From Paratinospora sagittata (lineage: Eukaryota > Streptophyta > Magnoliopsida > Ranunculales > Menispermaceae), in assembly GCA_035771175.1 (NCBI GenBank), contig CM069593.1, forward strand, positions 36,995,741 to 37,059,740: 64,000 nt of DNA, in the 5' to 3' direction. Shown one piece after another: positions 45,634-58,040 of the stretch; the stretch's first letter is position 1, and the number at the start of each line of letters is the position of its first letter. The notes beneath the pieces were generated by a model, which saw only the letters and a program-made list of their open reading frames with translations, was not told where the DNA came from and searched no databases. The translations under genes and the position numbers were made by a program.

Positions 45634-46734
45634 TTAGGCACTCCGAGCTCGTGAGATGTTGATAAAGTCCAAACAATGTTGGAACTTGATTCCTGTAACC
45701 ACCTTTGTAAGCATATTTGCGGGGTTATCTGCAGTCTTGATCTTTTGCAGAAGAATACTCCCTTCTTCTACTATTTCTCCAACAAAATGAAAACGAACAT
45801 CAATATGCTTCGTTCGACTGTGATGAACTTGGTTCTTTGCCAAACAAATGGCACTCTGGCTGTCGCAGAAAACTTCAACATTCTTCTGCACAATTCCCAA
45901 GTCTTTAGTCAATCCATGAAGCCAGATTGCTTCTTTGAAAGCTTTCGTTACTGTCATGTACTCTGCCTCTGTAGTAGACAAAGCAACTGTCGACTGTAGT
46001 GTTGATCTCTAACTCACTGGTCCTCCTGCCAGAGTGAAAGCATAACCAGTAGTAGATCTGCGCTTGTCAAGATCTCCAACATAGTCTGAATCGACATATC
46101 CGACTAGATGCTTACAACTTTTCTTATCTCTCTCGAACTTTAAACCAATATCCACAGTACCATGAATATACCGTAGAATCCACTTCACTGCTTGCCAGTG
46201 GCCTTTACCGGGGTTGTGCATGTAACGACTTACCATATTTACAGCATGTGAAATGTCAGATTTGGTACACACCATAGCATACATCAAGGCACCAACTGCA
46301 TTTGCATATAGAATGTTCTCCATTTGCTTCTTCTGATCCTCAGAATTTGGTGACATTGATGTACTTAGCTTGAAATGTGGTGCCAATGGTGTGCTCACAG
46401 GTTTTGTTACATTGCCAATGCCAAATGTTTGAAGAACTTTCTTCAAATACTGAGTCTGAGTCAAACAGATTGTGCCTTTGACCCTGTCTCGAGTTATCTC
46501 CATCCCGACAATTTTTCTGGCCTCTCTAAGATCCTTCATTTCAAACTCTAAGCTCAATTGAGCCTTCAGTTTGTTGATCTCCACCTTGCTTTTAGATGCG
46601 ATTAACATATCATCTACATATAAAAGCAAGTAGATAAATGTACCATCTTGAAGTTTGCGATAGTAGACACAATGATCAAACTGACTCCGGGTATATTTCT
46701 GCCCTTGGATGAAGTTGTCAAATCGCTTGTACCA
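45634..46734 (-). pseudogene. Tnt1-like element: RT C-terminal part and RNase H
   Basis: From 46629 the frame holds the catalytic LLLYVDDMLIAS, then VGMEITRDR, YANAVGALMYAM, and the RNase H block (HLVGYVDSDYVGDLDKRRSTTGYAF). A TAG replaces a Trp codon near 46009 (AGGPVS-WRS). The RNase H continues with MSTTEAEYMTV, DSQSAICLAKNQVHHSRTKHID and ends at 45634. Confidence 0.92.
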
Positions 46735-47946
46735 CTATCTCGGTGACTGCTTCAGGCCATACAATAACTTTCTCAACTTGCAAGCCCAATTCTCTCTTCC
46801 TGGTTCTTTGTATCCTTCTGGTTGAGACATATATATCTCCTCTTCCAAATTACCATGCAGAAAAGCAGTTTTGACATCGAGTTGGGCTAACTCGAGATCA
46901 AACTGTGCAGCCAAAGCCAAAAATATTCGAATTGACGAATGCTTAACAACAGGTGAGAATACCTCATTGTAGTCAATTCCTTCCCTCTGAGCGTAGCCTT
47001 TTGCTACTAGTCTGGCTTTGTATCGGATACTATTTGTGCTGGAAGAGCCTTCCTTCTTAGCGAAAACCCATTTGCAGCCAATTGGTTTCTTTCCTTTCGG
47101 AAGTGGAACCAACTTCCAAGTCTGATTCTGATTGACCGATTTCATCTCCTCATGCATTGCCATTTTCCACTTATCCCTTTCCATACTCTGACTAACATCT
47201 TCGTAATTGTATGGAATATCATCTCCGGTGACTGGGAATGCATAGGCAACCATGTCAGTGTACCGAGCAGGTTTGTAGATTTCTCTTCTTGGTCGACTGG
47301 TGGCAATTGATTCTGGTTGTTGACTAATGTCTGGTCTTGGAGCTTCCACCTCAACTGAGATTTCCTCCTCGTCTTCTTCAGGATTGTTGGATATCTCTGC
47401 TGACTTGCCAGGAGTTACTGGAATATCTAACTCCACCTGCTGATGCAAATCTGGATCTCGATTTTCTTTATCAGAAACTGTATGCTTTGACATCACAGAT
47501 TCGTCAAAAGTTACATCTCGACTTAGTACAATCTTCTTTAACTCAGGGTTCCATAGTCCGAAAGCCTTAACTTTTTCACTAAAGCCCATGAAAATCGCTT
47601 TCTTGGACCTAGGATCCAGTTTGGATTCCTTCACATGGAAATATGCAGTGCATCCAAAAAGGCACAGAGAATTATAATCTGAAACGGGTTGTCCAGACCA
47701 TACCTCCTTGGGAGTTTTGCCATCTAGTGTTGTTGCCGAAAGTCTATTGATGATATAAGAGGCATATGACAAAGCTTCAGCCCAAAATGCCTTGCTCAGT
47801 CCAGAATGAGATAACATGCAGCGAACTTTATCTACCAAAGTACGATTCATGCGTTCAGCAACACCGTTTTGTTGTGGCGTGCCTGGTACTGTGAAATGTC
47901 TGACTATCCCTTTATTCTCACAGATTTTCTGAAATGGGTCTGACTT
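46735..47946 (-). pseudogene. Tnt1-like element: integrase C-terminal part and RT N-terminal part
   Basis: The frame 47850-46735 has the integrase end ([13 protein letters not shown], the [15 protein letters not shown] helix, [18 protein letters not shown]) and the RT start ([43 protein letters not shown]). It stops at TAG 46732-46734, where GLKQSPR-QWYKRFD is usual: a CAG to TAG change. Confidence 0.92.
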
Positions 47947-49218
47947 CTATTCTCCTCCATTATCAGATCTGAGCCTCTTAATCGTCCTTCCCGTTTGGGT
48001 TTCGACCATTTTCTTCCATATAAGAAAGATATCGAGCACTTCATCTTTATACTTCATGGTATAAACCCAAACATAGCGTGAGAAATCATCAATGAAAGTA
48101 ACAAACCAACGATTACCTCCCAATGAAGCATTTTGAGAGGGTCCCCAAACATCGGTATGAACATAATCCAATGTTCTTTTTGTGTGGTGGATTGCAGTTT
48201 CAAACTTGACTCTCGTCTGCTTGCCTAAGATACAATGCTCGTAGAAGTCAAGTTTCTCGGTTTTTGCACCTTTCAGAGAACCTTGCTTTATCAAGGTTTG
48301 AAGAGCCTTCTCTCCAACATGTCCGAGCCGCATGTGCCAAAGTCGGGAAGTGTCCGATGAAACATCATTAGAACTGGTGCAAGCTGAGGCACTTCCGATT
48401 ACTGTGTGTCCGTCAAGGAAATAAAGATTTCCTTTCTGAGTACCCTTCATGGCCAAGAGTGCTCCACGTACAACCTTCAGAACTCCACCTTCAATAGTTA
48501 CCTTGTAACCGCTGGAATCAAGGACTCCTAGGGAGATCAGATTTTTCTTCAGATCTGGGACATATCTGACTTCCATGAGCCGTCTTGTTGTACTGTCATG
48601 AATCTTTAGGCGTATAGTTCCAATACCCTTTGTTTGGCAGGTATTATTGTTGCTCATGAGCACGACTCCTCCATCGAACTCATCCAATTTTGAGAACCAA
48701 TGTCGATTCGGACACATATGATAGGAACATCCGAAATCTAATACCAATCTATCAGACTGATTGTCTATAGATGAAACTGAGAATGTAGAAGCTTCTTCAG
48801 CCTTCTTCTTCAAGTAGAGTCGGTTCTCTACGCTTTGCGTCATGTACTTGTCCTCCAGTTTCTTCCAGAGACTTGTTGCCATAGTCTCTTTCATGACAAA
48901 GTACTTCTGATCTTTTGCTAAACAGATTCTGATTGTTCCACAAGCTTGACGATTTACGAAATTCCAATCATCATCGGACATATCCTTGGGCTTGGTTTTC
49001 AAGGCTATATGTGATCCTTCCCAGAATAATGGATCTTGAACTTCGCATTGCCACATGCCAAAGTTGTTGGTGCCGTTGAATTTCTCCACCTCGAACTTTG
49101 CGTTGGACATCGAACTTCTTTGCCAAGGCCTGCTTGTGCTTGGGATTTCCTCCGCCATTAAGACCGAAGATACGTATGACGCCGAAAAGTGCTTTAAAAA
49201 AATGATAAACGACTCCAA
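47947..49218 (-). pseudogene. Tnt1-like element: Gag, protease and integrase N-terminal part
   Basis: Gag (KFEVEKFNGTNNFGMWQ, 49218 to about 48800) runs directly into the protease region; the CCHC zinc knuckle and its surroundings are missing, in frame. The protease motif reads LDFGCSYHMCP, with Phe for the usual Ser after the catalytic Asp. The pre-integrase (LWHMRLGHVGEKAL) and integrase core (DVWGPSQNASLGG, FIDDFSRYVWVY, LRSDNGGE) follow. A stop at 47944-47946 falls at the NGGEY block. Confidence 0.92.
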
Positions 49219-49838
49219 CTAAGCTATATCAATAACTTAGGAGCTGAATCTATAGAAACTGATTGCACAGTTGCGTTCGGAATGGTCGAAAATGGTGGAA
49301 ACGAGTCTGACTTTGCTGAAATCAGACGGATGAACAGTATCTGGCCGGATAAACAGTATCGGGCCGAAGCGGGCTGGGCCGGATGAACAGCGTTGGGCTG
49401 AAACGGGCTGAGCCGGAATGAACAGTGTCGGCCAAACGGGCTGAGAGCGGACTGGGCCGAATAAACAGAGTCGGGCCGACGGGGCTAGGCCGGGATGAAC
49501 AGAGTCGGGCCGAACCGGGCTGGGCCGGGGATGAACAATGTCGGCCGAAATGGATCCTTGGATCGGATCCAGGTCAGAACTTGGATCCGGATCGGATGAA
49601 CAACGCCGAGATGAACAGCGTCGGCAAACGCTGTACAGAGATCAAACTTTGATCGGTTCCTGGGAACTCGTTTCTTGTCCGTTTTTCTCGTCGTTTATTG
49701 CATTGGACTCCTGGAAACAAGAGCTACCTCCACGGGTGATCAGAAAACATTTCCGATCACTTTTATAGAATATCGAAATTTGGACGCAGTCTCGAAAAAT
49801 TCGACAGAGGGTCCGTTTTTCTTCCAAAGCTTAACCTC
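49219..49838 (-). repeat. Leader of the Tnt1-like element with GC-rich minisatellite
   Basis: 49318-49632 consists of imperfect repeats of about 35-45 bp built on GGATGAACAGTGTCGGGCC and CGGGCTGGGCC. The rest of the leader up to the primer site is unique. The open frames across the repeat have no recognised domain. Confidence 0.85.
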
Positions 49839-49839
49839 G

Positions 49840-49851
49840 GCTCTGATACCA
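49840..49851 (-). other. Primer-binding site of the Tnt1-like element
   Basis: On the - strand it reads TGGTATCAGAGC, three bases from the 5' LTR (49855). Confidence 0.9.
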
Positions 49852-49854
49852 ATT

Positions 49855-50223
49855 TGTTATGTGAAATCGTGGTAAAGCATGAAAGATAAACAAGACAGCA
49901 ATATTTAACATGGTTTGGCAAATTGCCTACGTCCACGGGAGGCAGCAAACTTGTATTACTTCACCCTTAGGTGGATCTTACAGATTGGATCTCTTGAATT
50001 AGATCTCTCAGAATAGATCTCAGGAATAATGATTTTCAAGATCAAAGTGAAGCTCTGTTTATAGGAGTATTCAGGGGCATTTTCATAATTAAAATAATAT
50101 ATTTTAATATATTGTTTTCAAACAATTTGGCGCAGCTACGCCGAATTGTAGACTGAGTTGGTGGCCGCCCTCATGGGCGGCCACCAACCAATTGCTTGGT
50201 TTCCCACTCAAGTGGACCCTACA
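49855..50223 (-). repeat. 5' LTR of the Tnt1-like element
   Basis: It runs TGTTATGTGAAATC ... AGTGGACCCTACA on the + strand and matches 45151-45527. The 14-bp inverted repeat is conserved at 50157-50188. Confidence 0.93.
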
Positions 50224-52025
50224 TTTGAGAATTCCAAAACAAAATCTCAAGAGGGGCATCAAAACGATAATTCTCACTTGGATGATCAAGTACAAATATA
50301 TATATGTTCTCAATTGAACAATTATTTAATCGCTCTACCTAATTAACATTAACATATTGAATTCTATTTCTACATCTCAGAATACCCAGAAGGAAAAGGA
50401 ACATTTTGTTGTGTCAACTGTGCAAGAATTTGCTTTCAAGCACATTGCTACTACTTCAAAAAGGAGGACATTTGCCATCAGAAAATACCAAGAGCTCTAG
50501 TACTCTTCCTACAAAGCAAGTAAGCATTAATTAAGTAAAGAATGAAGTATAATTAGTATGAGCTCGTTTATTAAGTATTACTTATATAAATCCCCAAAAT
50601 TTGTAGGAAACCAAGTGCACTGATGGATTGGAATATGAGAATTCCAAAAGAAAATCTCAAGAGGGCCATCACACATTGACAGCTGCAGCAAATGGTTAGT
50701 TTGTCTTCTTTTGACTTTCTTCACTTGGTAAAGTTTAATTCAATACTCTATATATTATGCATTAGAGTATTGACATATTCTTACTTTATGTATATATACA
50801 GCAAAAAAACAAAAAATCAATGAGGCCACTGAACTGCAAGCAGAACTCCCAAAGGAGACTGTCATTCAAGAAGATGTACAAAAGAAACCCGAAGGCCATA
50901 TCAATCATTTAGACTTGGACTGCTAGAAGAAAGAAGACATTCTGTCCTTCAAAAATATTCTCTCCAACCATCATTTGCAGGTTTTTTTTCTTTTTGAACA
51001 AAGTAATATAGATGCCCCTCTTATCAACATCATCGTTATATTTCGTGTCTATAATACATTTCTAATGTTGTATGATTTCTTTACATGTAATATATGGTTG
51101 GTGGTTGGTTGTTTTTGTTTCAATTATTGCAGACTGAACCAGAAGTGTTGGAATCACTGAGAAAGCTTCAAAAGATAGTAGACTCCAAGCAAATTCTTGA
51201 GGTTTTCGTCTATTCCTTAAAACTAATTGAAAACAGTTTAACAGATACGTCAGTTATATATATAATTTGTGTCTTCCTCAGGAAACTATAATTGGCTACA
51301 CTGTAAATTCTACCAGAAAGACGTCCAAATCTAAGAAACTCCGTCACTTTTCCAACAATCTCATCAAGTATGGAATTAGTAAACTTCCCAGTAACACTTT
51401 CTTCTTGTTAAACTTTGAAATTTATGAATCTATAATTATAATTTACATTTAATTTGCAGGGAGCGGAGAAAACTAGTAGACAAATGGTTGGAGTTGGAGG
51501 CTTCTGCAACCGCAGGAGGTAACAGTGACTCAAACATGTTGCTTTTCTTTCAACCTTCTACCTTGTCTTAACATTGAGCTATCTAAATTAATTCTACATA
51601 CCATTATTGGTTGCTTCAGATAACACGAGGAACAATGAAATAGAGTTGCAGAAACGTGTGTCTTGCTTCAGTGTCCCAATTCTTGATAAACAAGTAAGTA
51701 TATATTATAATGATTACAATTAATCTCTCTTATTTTTAGTCCAAACACTACCATATACATTCTATCCATCACTCAAATCCCTCTCCCCAATATGATGATT
51801 TAGGATGAACACCACGATGATGAGACCTTAATTCTACAGAAGACTGAAGGTTCCAAGAGGAAATTATATGAAGATTATCAAAAAGCTGAAAATGGTAATT
51901 ACTACTTGCCCTTCATGATTCTTCTTCCTCCACATTTTCCTTCTCACTTTATAAATCTTTTGGAGTCGATCTAATGTGTACTTATGACACACAACAAAGA
52001 AGCAAAGGAGTGCAAAGTTCTTTGA

Positions 52026-53245
52026 TTTCCATGAACTCCTAGAAAAGAAGAACTCTAATCAAGTACCAACCTCGACCGTATCGAAGGAAAATAAGAGTTA
52101 ATATGCGACCATGCATAAAAATGTGGTGACTGGTGGCAAGTTTTTTTAAGTCAAATGTTGGTTTACTTAGATATGGAAGGAACTGCACATACACTTGTAT
52201 TATGAACATTTTGTAAAACATTGTTTGCTAATGAAATAAATGCAATTATTTTTTTAAGATCTATTGATTTATAATCACCCTTTTATTTTAAATCTGCATG
52301 TTTATGCTTAACCATGGAAAATGTAAAGAAGGCATTTGTCAAATATATCCTAAAGAACTAAACTCAACTAACTTAACAAAACCTTTTTTCCTAATTACAT
52401 GGATATATTCATGTCATAGTTGCTTAGAAGCCAATCTAAACCCAAAGGTAAGTAACTTGACTCAACTTCTCTCAAAAGACAAACAGCAGGCATTCCATTC
52501 ACACAAACTGAACATGGTTAAACCAGGCAGTTTTTTGTTTTTGTACAGCACATGTTAATTAACAAGATTTCAGTCAATCAGGGATGATTTAAAAAGAAAC
52601 CCAACTATAAGAAAAATTGGGTTTATTGAGAAAGAAAAATGCTAAACGTACACTGCCTCAAATGAAATTCTCACCACAAATTACATGACTAGTGAGGTGG
52701 CTTTTGAGGTGGCCTAGTTTTGTTGGTTATGTTGAAAAGTTCAAAAATTTTCAACCCACTACTCTTTTGTTGGATGGGTAGTTAATGCGTGCGAACTTTC
52801 ATGGATAAGATATGACTATCCGACACGGCTCTCCTGGCCTCTCAAGGACTGTCCTTTTATATCCACTGGATCAAATAGATGAAAAAGCTAGTTCCTGGTA
52901 GCTTGTATATACCTTAAACCAAAACTATAGTCTGAATCTAAGAATCTTGCACGGTGTCTGAGTCACAGACTACACACACAAAACACAGACGACACAAAAT
53001 AACTAGTACGATGAAAATGATGATAAGGACTATAACAAACCAAAGGGGAAGGTTTGATAGCATCATTGTGGGAAAACAATATTATGCAAGCGTTTAAGTA
53101 GGTAAATAACAAGGTGTAACACAATACACGCTGATAAAATTATGGAAAATATAGCACACAGAAAACACAGGGACAAACAACTTAATAGCATAATATCTGA
53201 AAACTTACACATACAAGTACATATACCCACTCGAGAAAGAGAGGC
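52026..53245. other. 3' flank of gene copy D (duplicate of 16444-17680)
   Basis: Near-identical to the flank of copy B, including the stretch TCACCACAAATTACATGACTAG. No gene seen; the right end may be pararetroviral leader. Confidence 0.6.
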
Positions 53246-53260
53246 ATGGCTCTGATACCA
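53246..53260 (-). other. tRNA-Met primer-binding site of pararetrovirus copy B
   Basis: The - strand reads TGGTATCAGAGCCAT, as in copy A. A TATAAATA box lies upstream on the - strand at 53476-53469. Confidence 0.78.
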
Positions 53261-53574
53261 TTTGTAGTTACTATCACAAACAAGTAAACAAGCTTGAACA
53301 CACAAGCTTAAACACTCATAAACATGCTTATAAAAACTTGACGACTTGAAGAAAATGTAGAAAGTTACAAGACTCGATCTTAAAACACAAGGAAAAACTG
53401 GAAAGAGAGAACTGAGTCGATGACTTGTAGCTGAGGACTCGACGATCTGCAACTGAGAAATGAGCTGGTATTTATAGAGAAGTGAGGAGCGCTGGCGAAC
53501 TTCAAACGTCTTCAAATCCGGACAGTTGGAGGATAAGAAGCCATCTGCAAGTGGCTGAGTTGAGTGGAGAGAAT

Positions 53575-54417
53575 TCTACAGCTACGTCATTAGCTTGAGT
53601 TTCTTCAATGATTTGTTCTTCAGTTAGAGGAGCATTCGGATTATCAGGATTGTATGGTGCTAGTGCTTCAATCAAAGAGACCAAATGTTCGTTAGGAATG
53701 AAGTCTTGTGGTCCTCTGATGATTGGAGGTGGTTGAGTGTCTGGATTGCCGTTGATGTCGTGAAGGAAATTGCATAAACCAGTAAGAATTGAATCTGACA
53801 GAAAACAGGAGTAAGATTGAAACTTTTGTATATAATGCTCAGCAACAATGCCTTGATCTGAATCAGAATATGGATGATAGCATATATATATATATAGAAG
53901 TCTTGAGTGATGGATTCTGTCTGATGTTCTGAATTTCTTGGATCCAAATGTTTAATGGAGCAAACAGTGTGAGGCAATCTTTGATCCTTGAAGGAAGTGG
54001 AGATTGGATTTCACGAAGGATGGTTGTATGGGGAAATGTTATAGCAATCTTGTATAGACAGGAAACAAACCAGATAAACCAGTAGAGGTTATCAGTGAGG
54101 ATGGGCCTAAGGTGAAAAATGAATAGATATGGATAGGCCTGATGAAATGGGTTTCCATATTGGAGTTGGTCAGGAAAATCCATAACATGTTTATGGGCAA
54201 AATAAAACATCTTCAACTGGGCCAATAGTTTTACTTCATGGGCCTTTTTGGGTTCTGGACTGTCTGGTGGTACAATAATGGTACAGATAATAGGAATGGA
54301 TCCAAAAGGAAGATGGAGGTTAATGGGCTTGGATCTAGTTACAAGCTTGGGTTGAAGTAACAGTGGAAGGCTTGAGAAGTTGGTTAACAATGAAACTGGT
54401 GAAATAGTTTTGGACAT
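53575..54417 (-). pseudogene. Pararetrovirus copy B, coding region after RNase H
   Basis: Two open pieces in - orientation: 54417-53863 and, after a frame change, to about 53575 with an acidic end (LTEEQIIEETQ). It follows the RNase H end without a gap, so it is either the C-terminus of the polyprotein or a separate downstream ORF. No domain recognised. The upstream piece includes FAHKHVMDFPDQLQYG, which copy A shares. Confidence 0.6.
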
Positions 54418-55024
54418 TTTTTATTGGACGGGTGAGAAAGTCTGCAAGGATATTTGTGGTTCCTTTGATGTGTTTGACAGTGAAATCAAATTGAGTGAAC
54501 CATTCTTGCAATCTTAAAAGTTGTGGAGGAGGCACAAGTTTGTTCTTGAAGTCCAGCATTTTCTGGAAAGCTGAATTGTCCATCTGGATTTCAAACTTGA
54601 CTAGCCTGAGGAAGAAGGCAAATTTCTGAATACCATATTTGACAGCTAAGATTTCTTTGATGGTTATATGGTAATGAAGTTCTGCTGGAGTAAAACTTTC
54701 ACTTTGATATCCACATATACTCTGTTTGGCATCTTTGAGTTTTAAAAGAATTGCACCCCAATAATGATCTGAAGCATCTGTCTGAAGAATTCATTGGCCA
54801 GTGGTTGGAATAACCAATGGAGGAGGATTTTGACAAACTTCTTTCAGATGTTGAACTGCATGAGTATGGGATGATTGTCATGATGGAGGATTCTTCTTAA
54901 GCATGGCAGATAATACTGAAGTATACTGAGATACTTTTGGTAAGAAGATCCGAAAATAATTGACGATTCCAAGGAATTGTTGTATTTGTTGTCTGGTGAA
55001 ATATTCATCAGGGAACTTTAATAG
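54335..55024 (-). pseudogene. Pararetrovirus copy B, RNase H
   Basis: It matches copy A: TDASDHYWGA, the HITIKE helix, QMDNSAFQKM and HIKGTTNILADFLTR are all present and contiguous across the point where copy A has a solo LTR. There is at least one stop (in the segment near 54790) and the shared stop at about 55025. Confidence 0.85.
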
Positions 55025-56257
55025 TTAAATAGCAATATGAGGACCTGGTTGGTAAACACCATTAAAGATCCTCATATCGAGGAAGTCAATTTCAGAAGTG
55101 TTGAGTACACTCTCCTTTTCGGAAAACATAATACCAGCTGTATGAGTAATGTCCAGAAATTGGTGGAGCAGCTGGTGATGTTCCTCATCTGCTTTTGAGA
55201 ATAAGAGGATGTCATCGATGTAAATCAATGTTGTTGGTAATAGAAGAGCATATATTCTTGTCATTGCTTTCTGAAATAAGGAAGGTGCAACCTTGAGGCC
55301 AAAAGGCATGACTGTCCATTGATAATGTGCATTTGGGATACATAATGTTGTTTTAGGACGGTCATCAGGATGAATTCCTAATTGCCAAAATCCAGCTTTA
55401 AGATCAAATTTGTTGTAGATTGTTGATCTGGCAAGAAGGGCCAATTGGGAAGAGATTTTTGGAAGAGGGAATTTGTCATCGGCAAGGAAGATGTTAAGAG
55501 GATGGTAATTGATTACCAATCTCTTTTTACCTCTTCGTTGTTCAGCTATCTTGTTGACATAAAATGCCTGACATGCCCAATCAGACGTAGTTGGTTCAAT
55601 CAAACCTTGATTAAGAAGTTTTGTGCATTCTTGTCTAGCTAGAGCTAGTTCATCGGGAGGCATTCCAGGATGAATTGCTCTGGTTGGATTCAGATCTTCA
55701 TTCTTCTTAAAAGGCAGGCGGACAAAGTATGTAGTATTCTTCCAAAGAGGGTGAGGATTTTGAAAATCCTTGTGGGAATCAGTGAATGATCTTTGTAATT
55801 TGGACTGAAGATCATCTAGATTCTGGATTGTATACATCTTTGGAACTGATGTATATGGAAGAAACTGTTGTCGAAACTGTATACCAGTGGGTAGTATACG
55901 TAGTTTGGTTAAGGAATAGATGTCCATACCAATAAGTATATCTTTTTCGGGAAGATCACATCCAATGATATTCGTCCAGAGGATAAAATCTGAAAAGAAC
56001 TTAATACCAATCTTGGCAGTAGTAATGAGATTAGTTTGGAAAATCTCATTGTTGGCAGCTTTGAATAGTTCTTTGTGGGGTTTCCAACATTCAGGAGGAA
56101 GTATGCGTGGGTTCATCATACTTTTAAAAGCTTCAGTATCAAAATAAGCAATCACCGAGATGAGATTATCATACTTTGATTGTAAAATGGAGATGGGAGC
56201 ATACGGCTTTAAATGAATAACCTCGGACGTTGGAAAAGAATGGGAAATCATACCCAT
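55025..56257 (-). pseudogene. Pararetrovirus copy B, protease and reverse transcriptase
   Basis: A 410-residue open frame. The protease motif reads AYFDTEAFKS, with Glu where copy A has Gly in the D-T-G triad, so it is likely inactive. Then come the linker (DLPEKDILIGMD), the RT blocks (DKFPLPKIS, FDLKAGFWQ, MPFGLKVAPS) and the catalytic YIDDILLFS. It is the longest intact viral frame in the window but lacks everything upstream of the protease. Confidence 0.92.
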
Positions 56258-56400
56258 AAAATGATCATCTGCATCATCATCTGATGTAACCAGAGGAGAG
56301 TCAAGGAGGAGCGCGTTACTGAGCCTTCTGACAGTTTTTTTTTATAAGTCGGTAAAGTAGTTTGCACGTAAATAAAAGAGGTTTCTGGCCCATTCTTTGC

Positions 56401-58040
56401 TCATTTGAGCTGGTTTGAGTTCTAAAGAAAGGGAAAATGAAGGGGACAAGGAGAACGAAGAGCTAGGGTAGCAATTCTGAGGCTCTGGTAAGCGATTTTT
56501 AGCTCAAAACTTGCGAATTTTCATTCCTTTCTTTGATTTGTTCAACATGTGTGAAGTTGAACGGATTTGGTGATGGTTGAACAAAATTGTGATGGACTGG
56601 GGTTGGCCAAATCCGTGGCTTTTGCATTTAATTATGTTTTTAATGGGTTCTTGATGGAAATTAAGATTATGGCATGTAAAATCTACAGGGAAATTGGTGT
56701 TGAATTGAGGGTACACCCAAACCTTGTTGTATACAAAAACAACTAAGGGTTCGAGGGTGTTCAAATGGGTGTTTATGAGATTTAAATGATGAATCTTGAA
56801 TTAAATAGGTTCTATTAGGATGTGTACATAAATTGGACGGTGAAATTGTAGGAAATTGATGTTTTGTGTTGGGAATGTCCCAACTAGGGACTGTTTAAGC
56901 TTGGAGTGGGAGTTTTGTGTGTTGTAGCTAGAAATTGTAGTTGAATGTGAATTATATTATGATATGTACAAATTGTCATTGAGAAAGTGGTTGGATCTTG
57001 AGTGATTAGCTGGAAATCTATGAACAACTTGTGTAGGGGCTATAAAGGTGTACTTTGATGATTGGGAAAGCATAGGATTGTACCCATTGTGAGTATTTCT
57101 TACTTTTGGTTTTATGTATGGTATTACATGTATAAATCCAATTAGTTAAATGTAAGCATGATATTGTACTTACATATGTGTTTTAAATACATGAAATAGT
57201 TTTAGTAAAGGAGCATGTCTTGGAATCTATTGAATAGGTCACCGACATGAGAAGCCCTCCTAAGAGAATCCGATTGGCTAGGATATATAAATGGCAAAAG
57301 TATGGACGGTGCACTCCTTGGGTATAATGAGGGGAAGATGCACTTACTTTCCTAAGATCTATGAATGGGTAAATTGCAGACTGTGCACTCCTTATCGATG
57401 CATAATGAGGGGCAAATGCGCATAATTACCTAAAAGGTGGGAGATGGACAGTATGGTCATATACTGAGATTTGCATTGTCGTGAAAATGCATGGATATGA
57501 TGAAACATATATTGATCATGTATTCATAACTGATTACCTTGCTTGCACCATGATATAAATATTGTTTTAATGTCATGTTTTGTTATCAATGCATATATAA
57601 TGTCATAGGTAGAATATTCACTAGGCTAGTTGTTGCTCAACCCAAACTCCCAATCTTTTCAAGGCAAGATTCAGGAGATGTAACTACAATCTTTTCTAAA
57701 TGTATGTATTTATACATTTGTGGAGTTTTGGGAAGTCATTATGTATTTTGTTTACATATACATGACACTATGTACCATATTTATAATTTAGATGAGTGTG
57801 TGGACACGTATATAAAGATGAACGACTAAGTTGTTATGTGAAATGGATGGAATGGAATGGTTTGATAATATGTTATTATTAGTGGATGGAAGAATTTTTA
57901 GGATGATATTGTATGATATGCAAATGGATTATTTAGTGTGTGGATAGGTTAGGCTGACAGGGTATCAAGTACTTCTAGGTGTGGCGTATGTGGTATTCTG
58001 TGTCGGTCGTGACGTCACCTTACGAAAGGGGGTCGCAACA
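56401..58040 (+). repeat. Truncated gypsy-type LTR (duplicate of 27191-28858)
   Basis: It ends GGGGGTCGCAACA at 58040 and matches the first copy with scattered differences and small deletions. No gene seen. Confidence 0.65.

Larger units (their letters stand above)
45151..50223 (-). mobile_element. Tnt1-like Ty1/copia element (5.07 kb) in exon 6 of copy D
   Basis: Complete element with LTRs 45151-45527 (377 bp) and 49855-50223 (369 bp) in - orientation. The target-site duplication is TTTGA (45146-45150 and 50224-50228), cutting the exon 6 sequence AAATTTGAGAATTCC. The LTRs differ at roughly 6% of positions by eye, plus small indels, so the insertion is not recent. Domain order Gag-PR-IN-RT-RNase H is that of copia; sequence style fits the Tork/Tnt1 lineage. 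Confidence 0.95.
44164..52025 (+). pseudogene. Double LW-domain gene copy D, split by a copia element
   Basis: Exons: 44164-44214, 44367-44427, 44557-44639, 44780-44856, 44940-45034, 45110-45150 continuing at 50229-50289, 50381-50519, 50607-50694, 50802-50980, 51133-51201, 51282-51367, 51460-51518, 51620-51693, 51804-51894, 52003-52025. This copy keeps exon 4 with its acceptor (AATATCAG|TGGATGG), which copy B has lost. Lesions: an 8-nt deletion in exon 2 giving TGA at 44394, a 5.07-kb copia insertion in exon 6, an extra A in exon 7, TAG in exon 9 (50924-50926), and a changed exon 15 ending early in TGA (52023-52025). Domain content is as in copy B. Non-functional. Confidence 0.87.
53246..56400 (-). 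mobile_element. Endogenous caulimovirid (pararetrovirus), copy B, partial
   Basis: Same content and orientation as copy A but without the two solo LTRs: protease-RT (56257-55025), RNase H (about 55020-54335), a downstream coding region (54417-53575), a shortened promoter region and the primer-binding site (53246-53260). It keeps the protease-RT linker that copy A has lost. It shares with copy A the stop after RT, and has private stops in RNase H. Movement and coat regions are absent. Fossil copy. Confidence 0.88.

Noticed and set aside
53246..56400. Intact or replication-competent virus
   Set aside because: Both copies lack the movement and coat regions, carry stops and frame changes, and have no second genome end.
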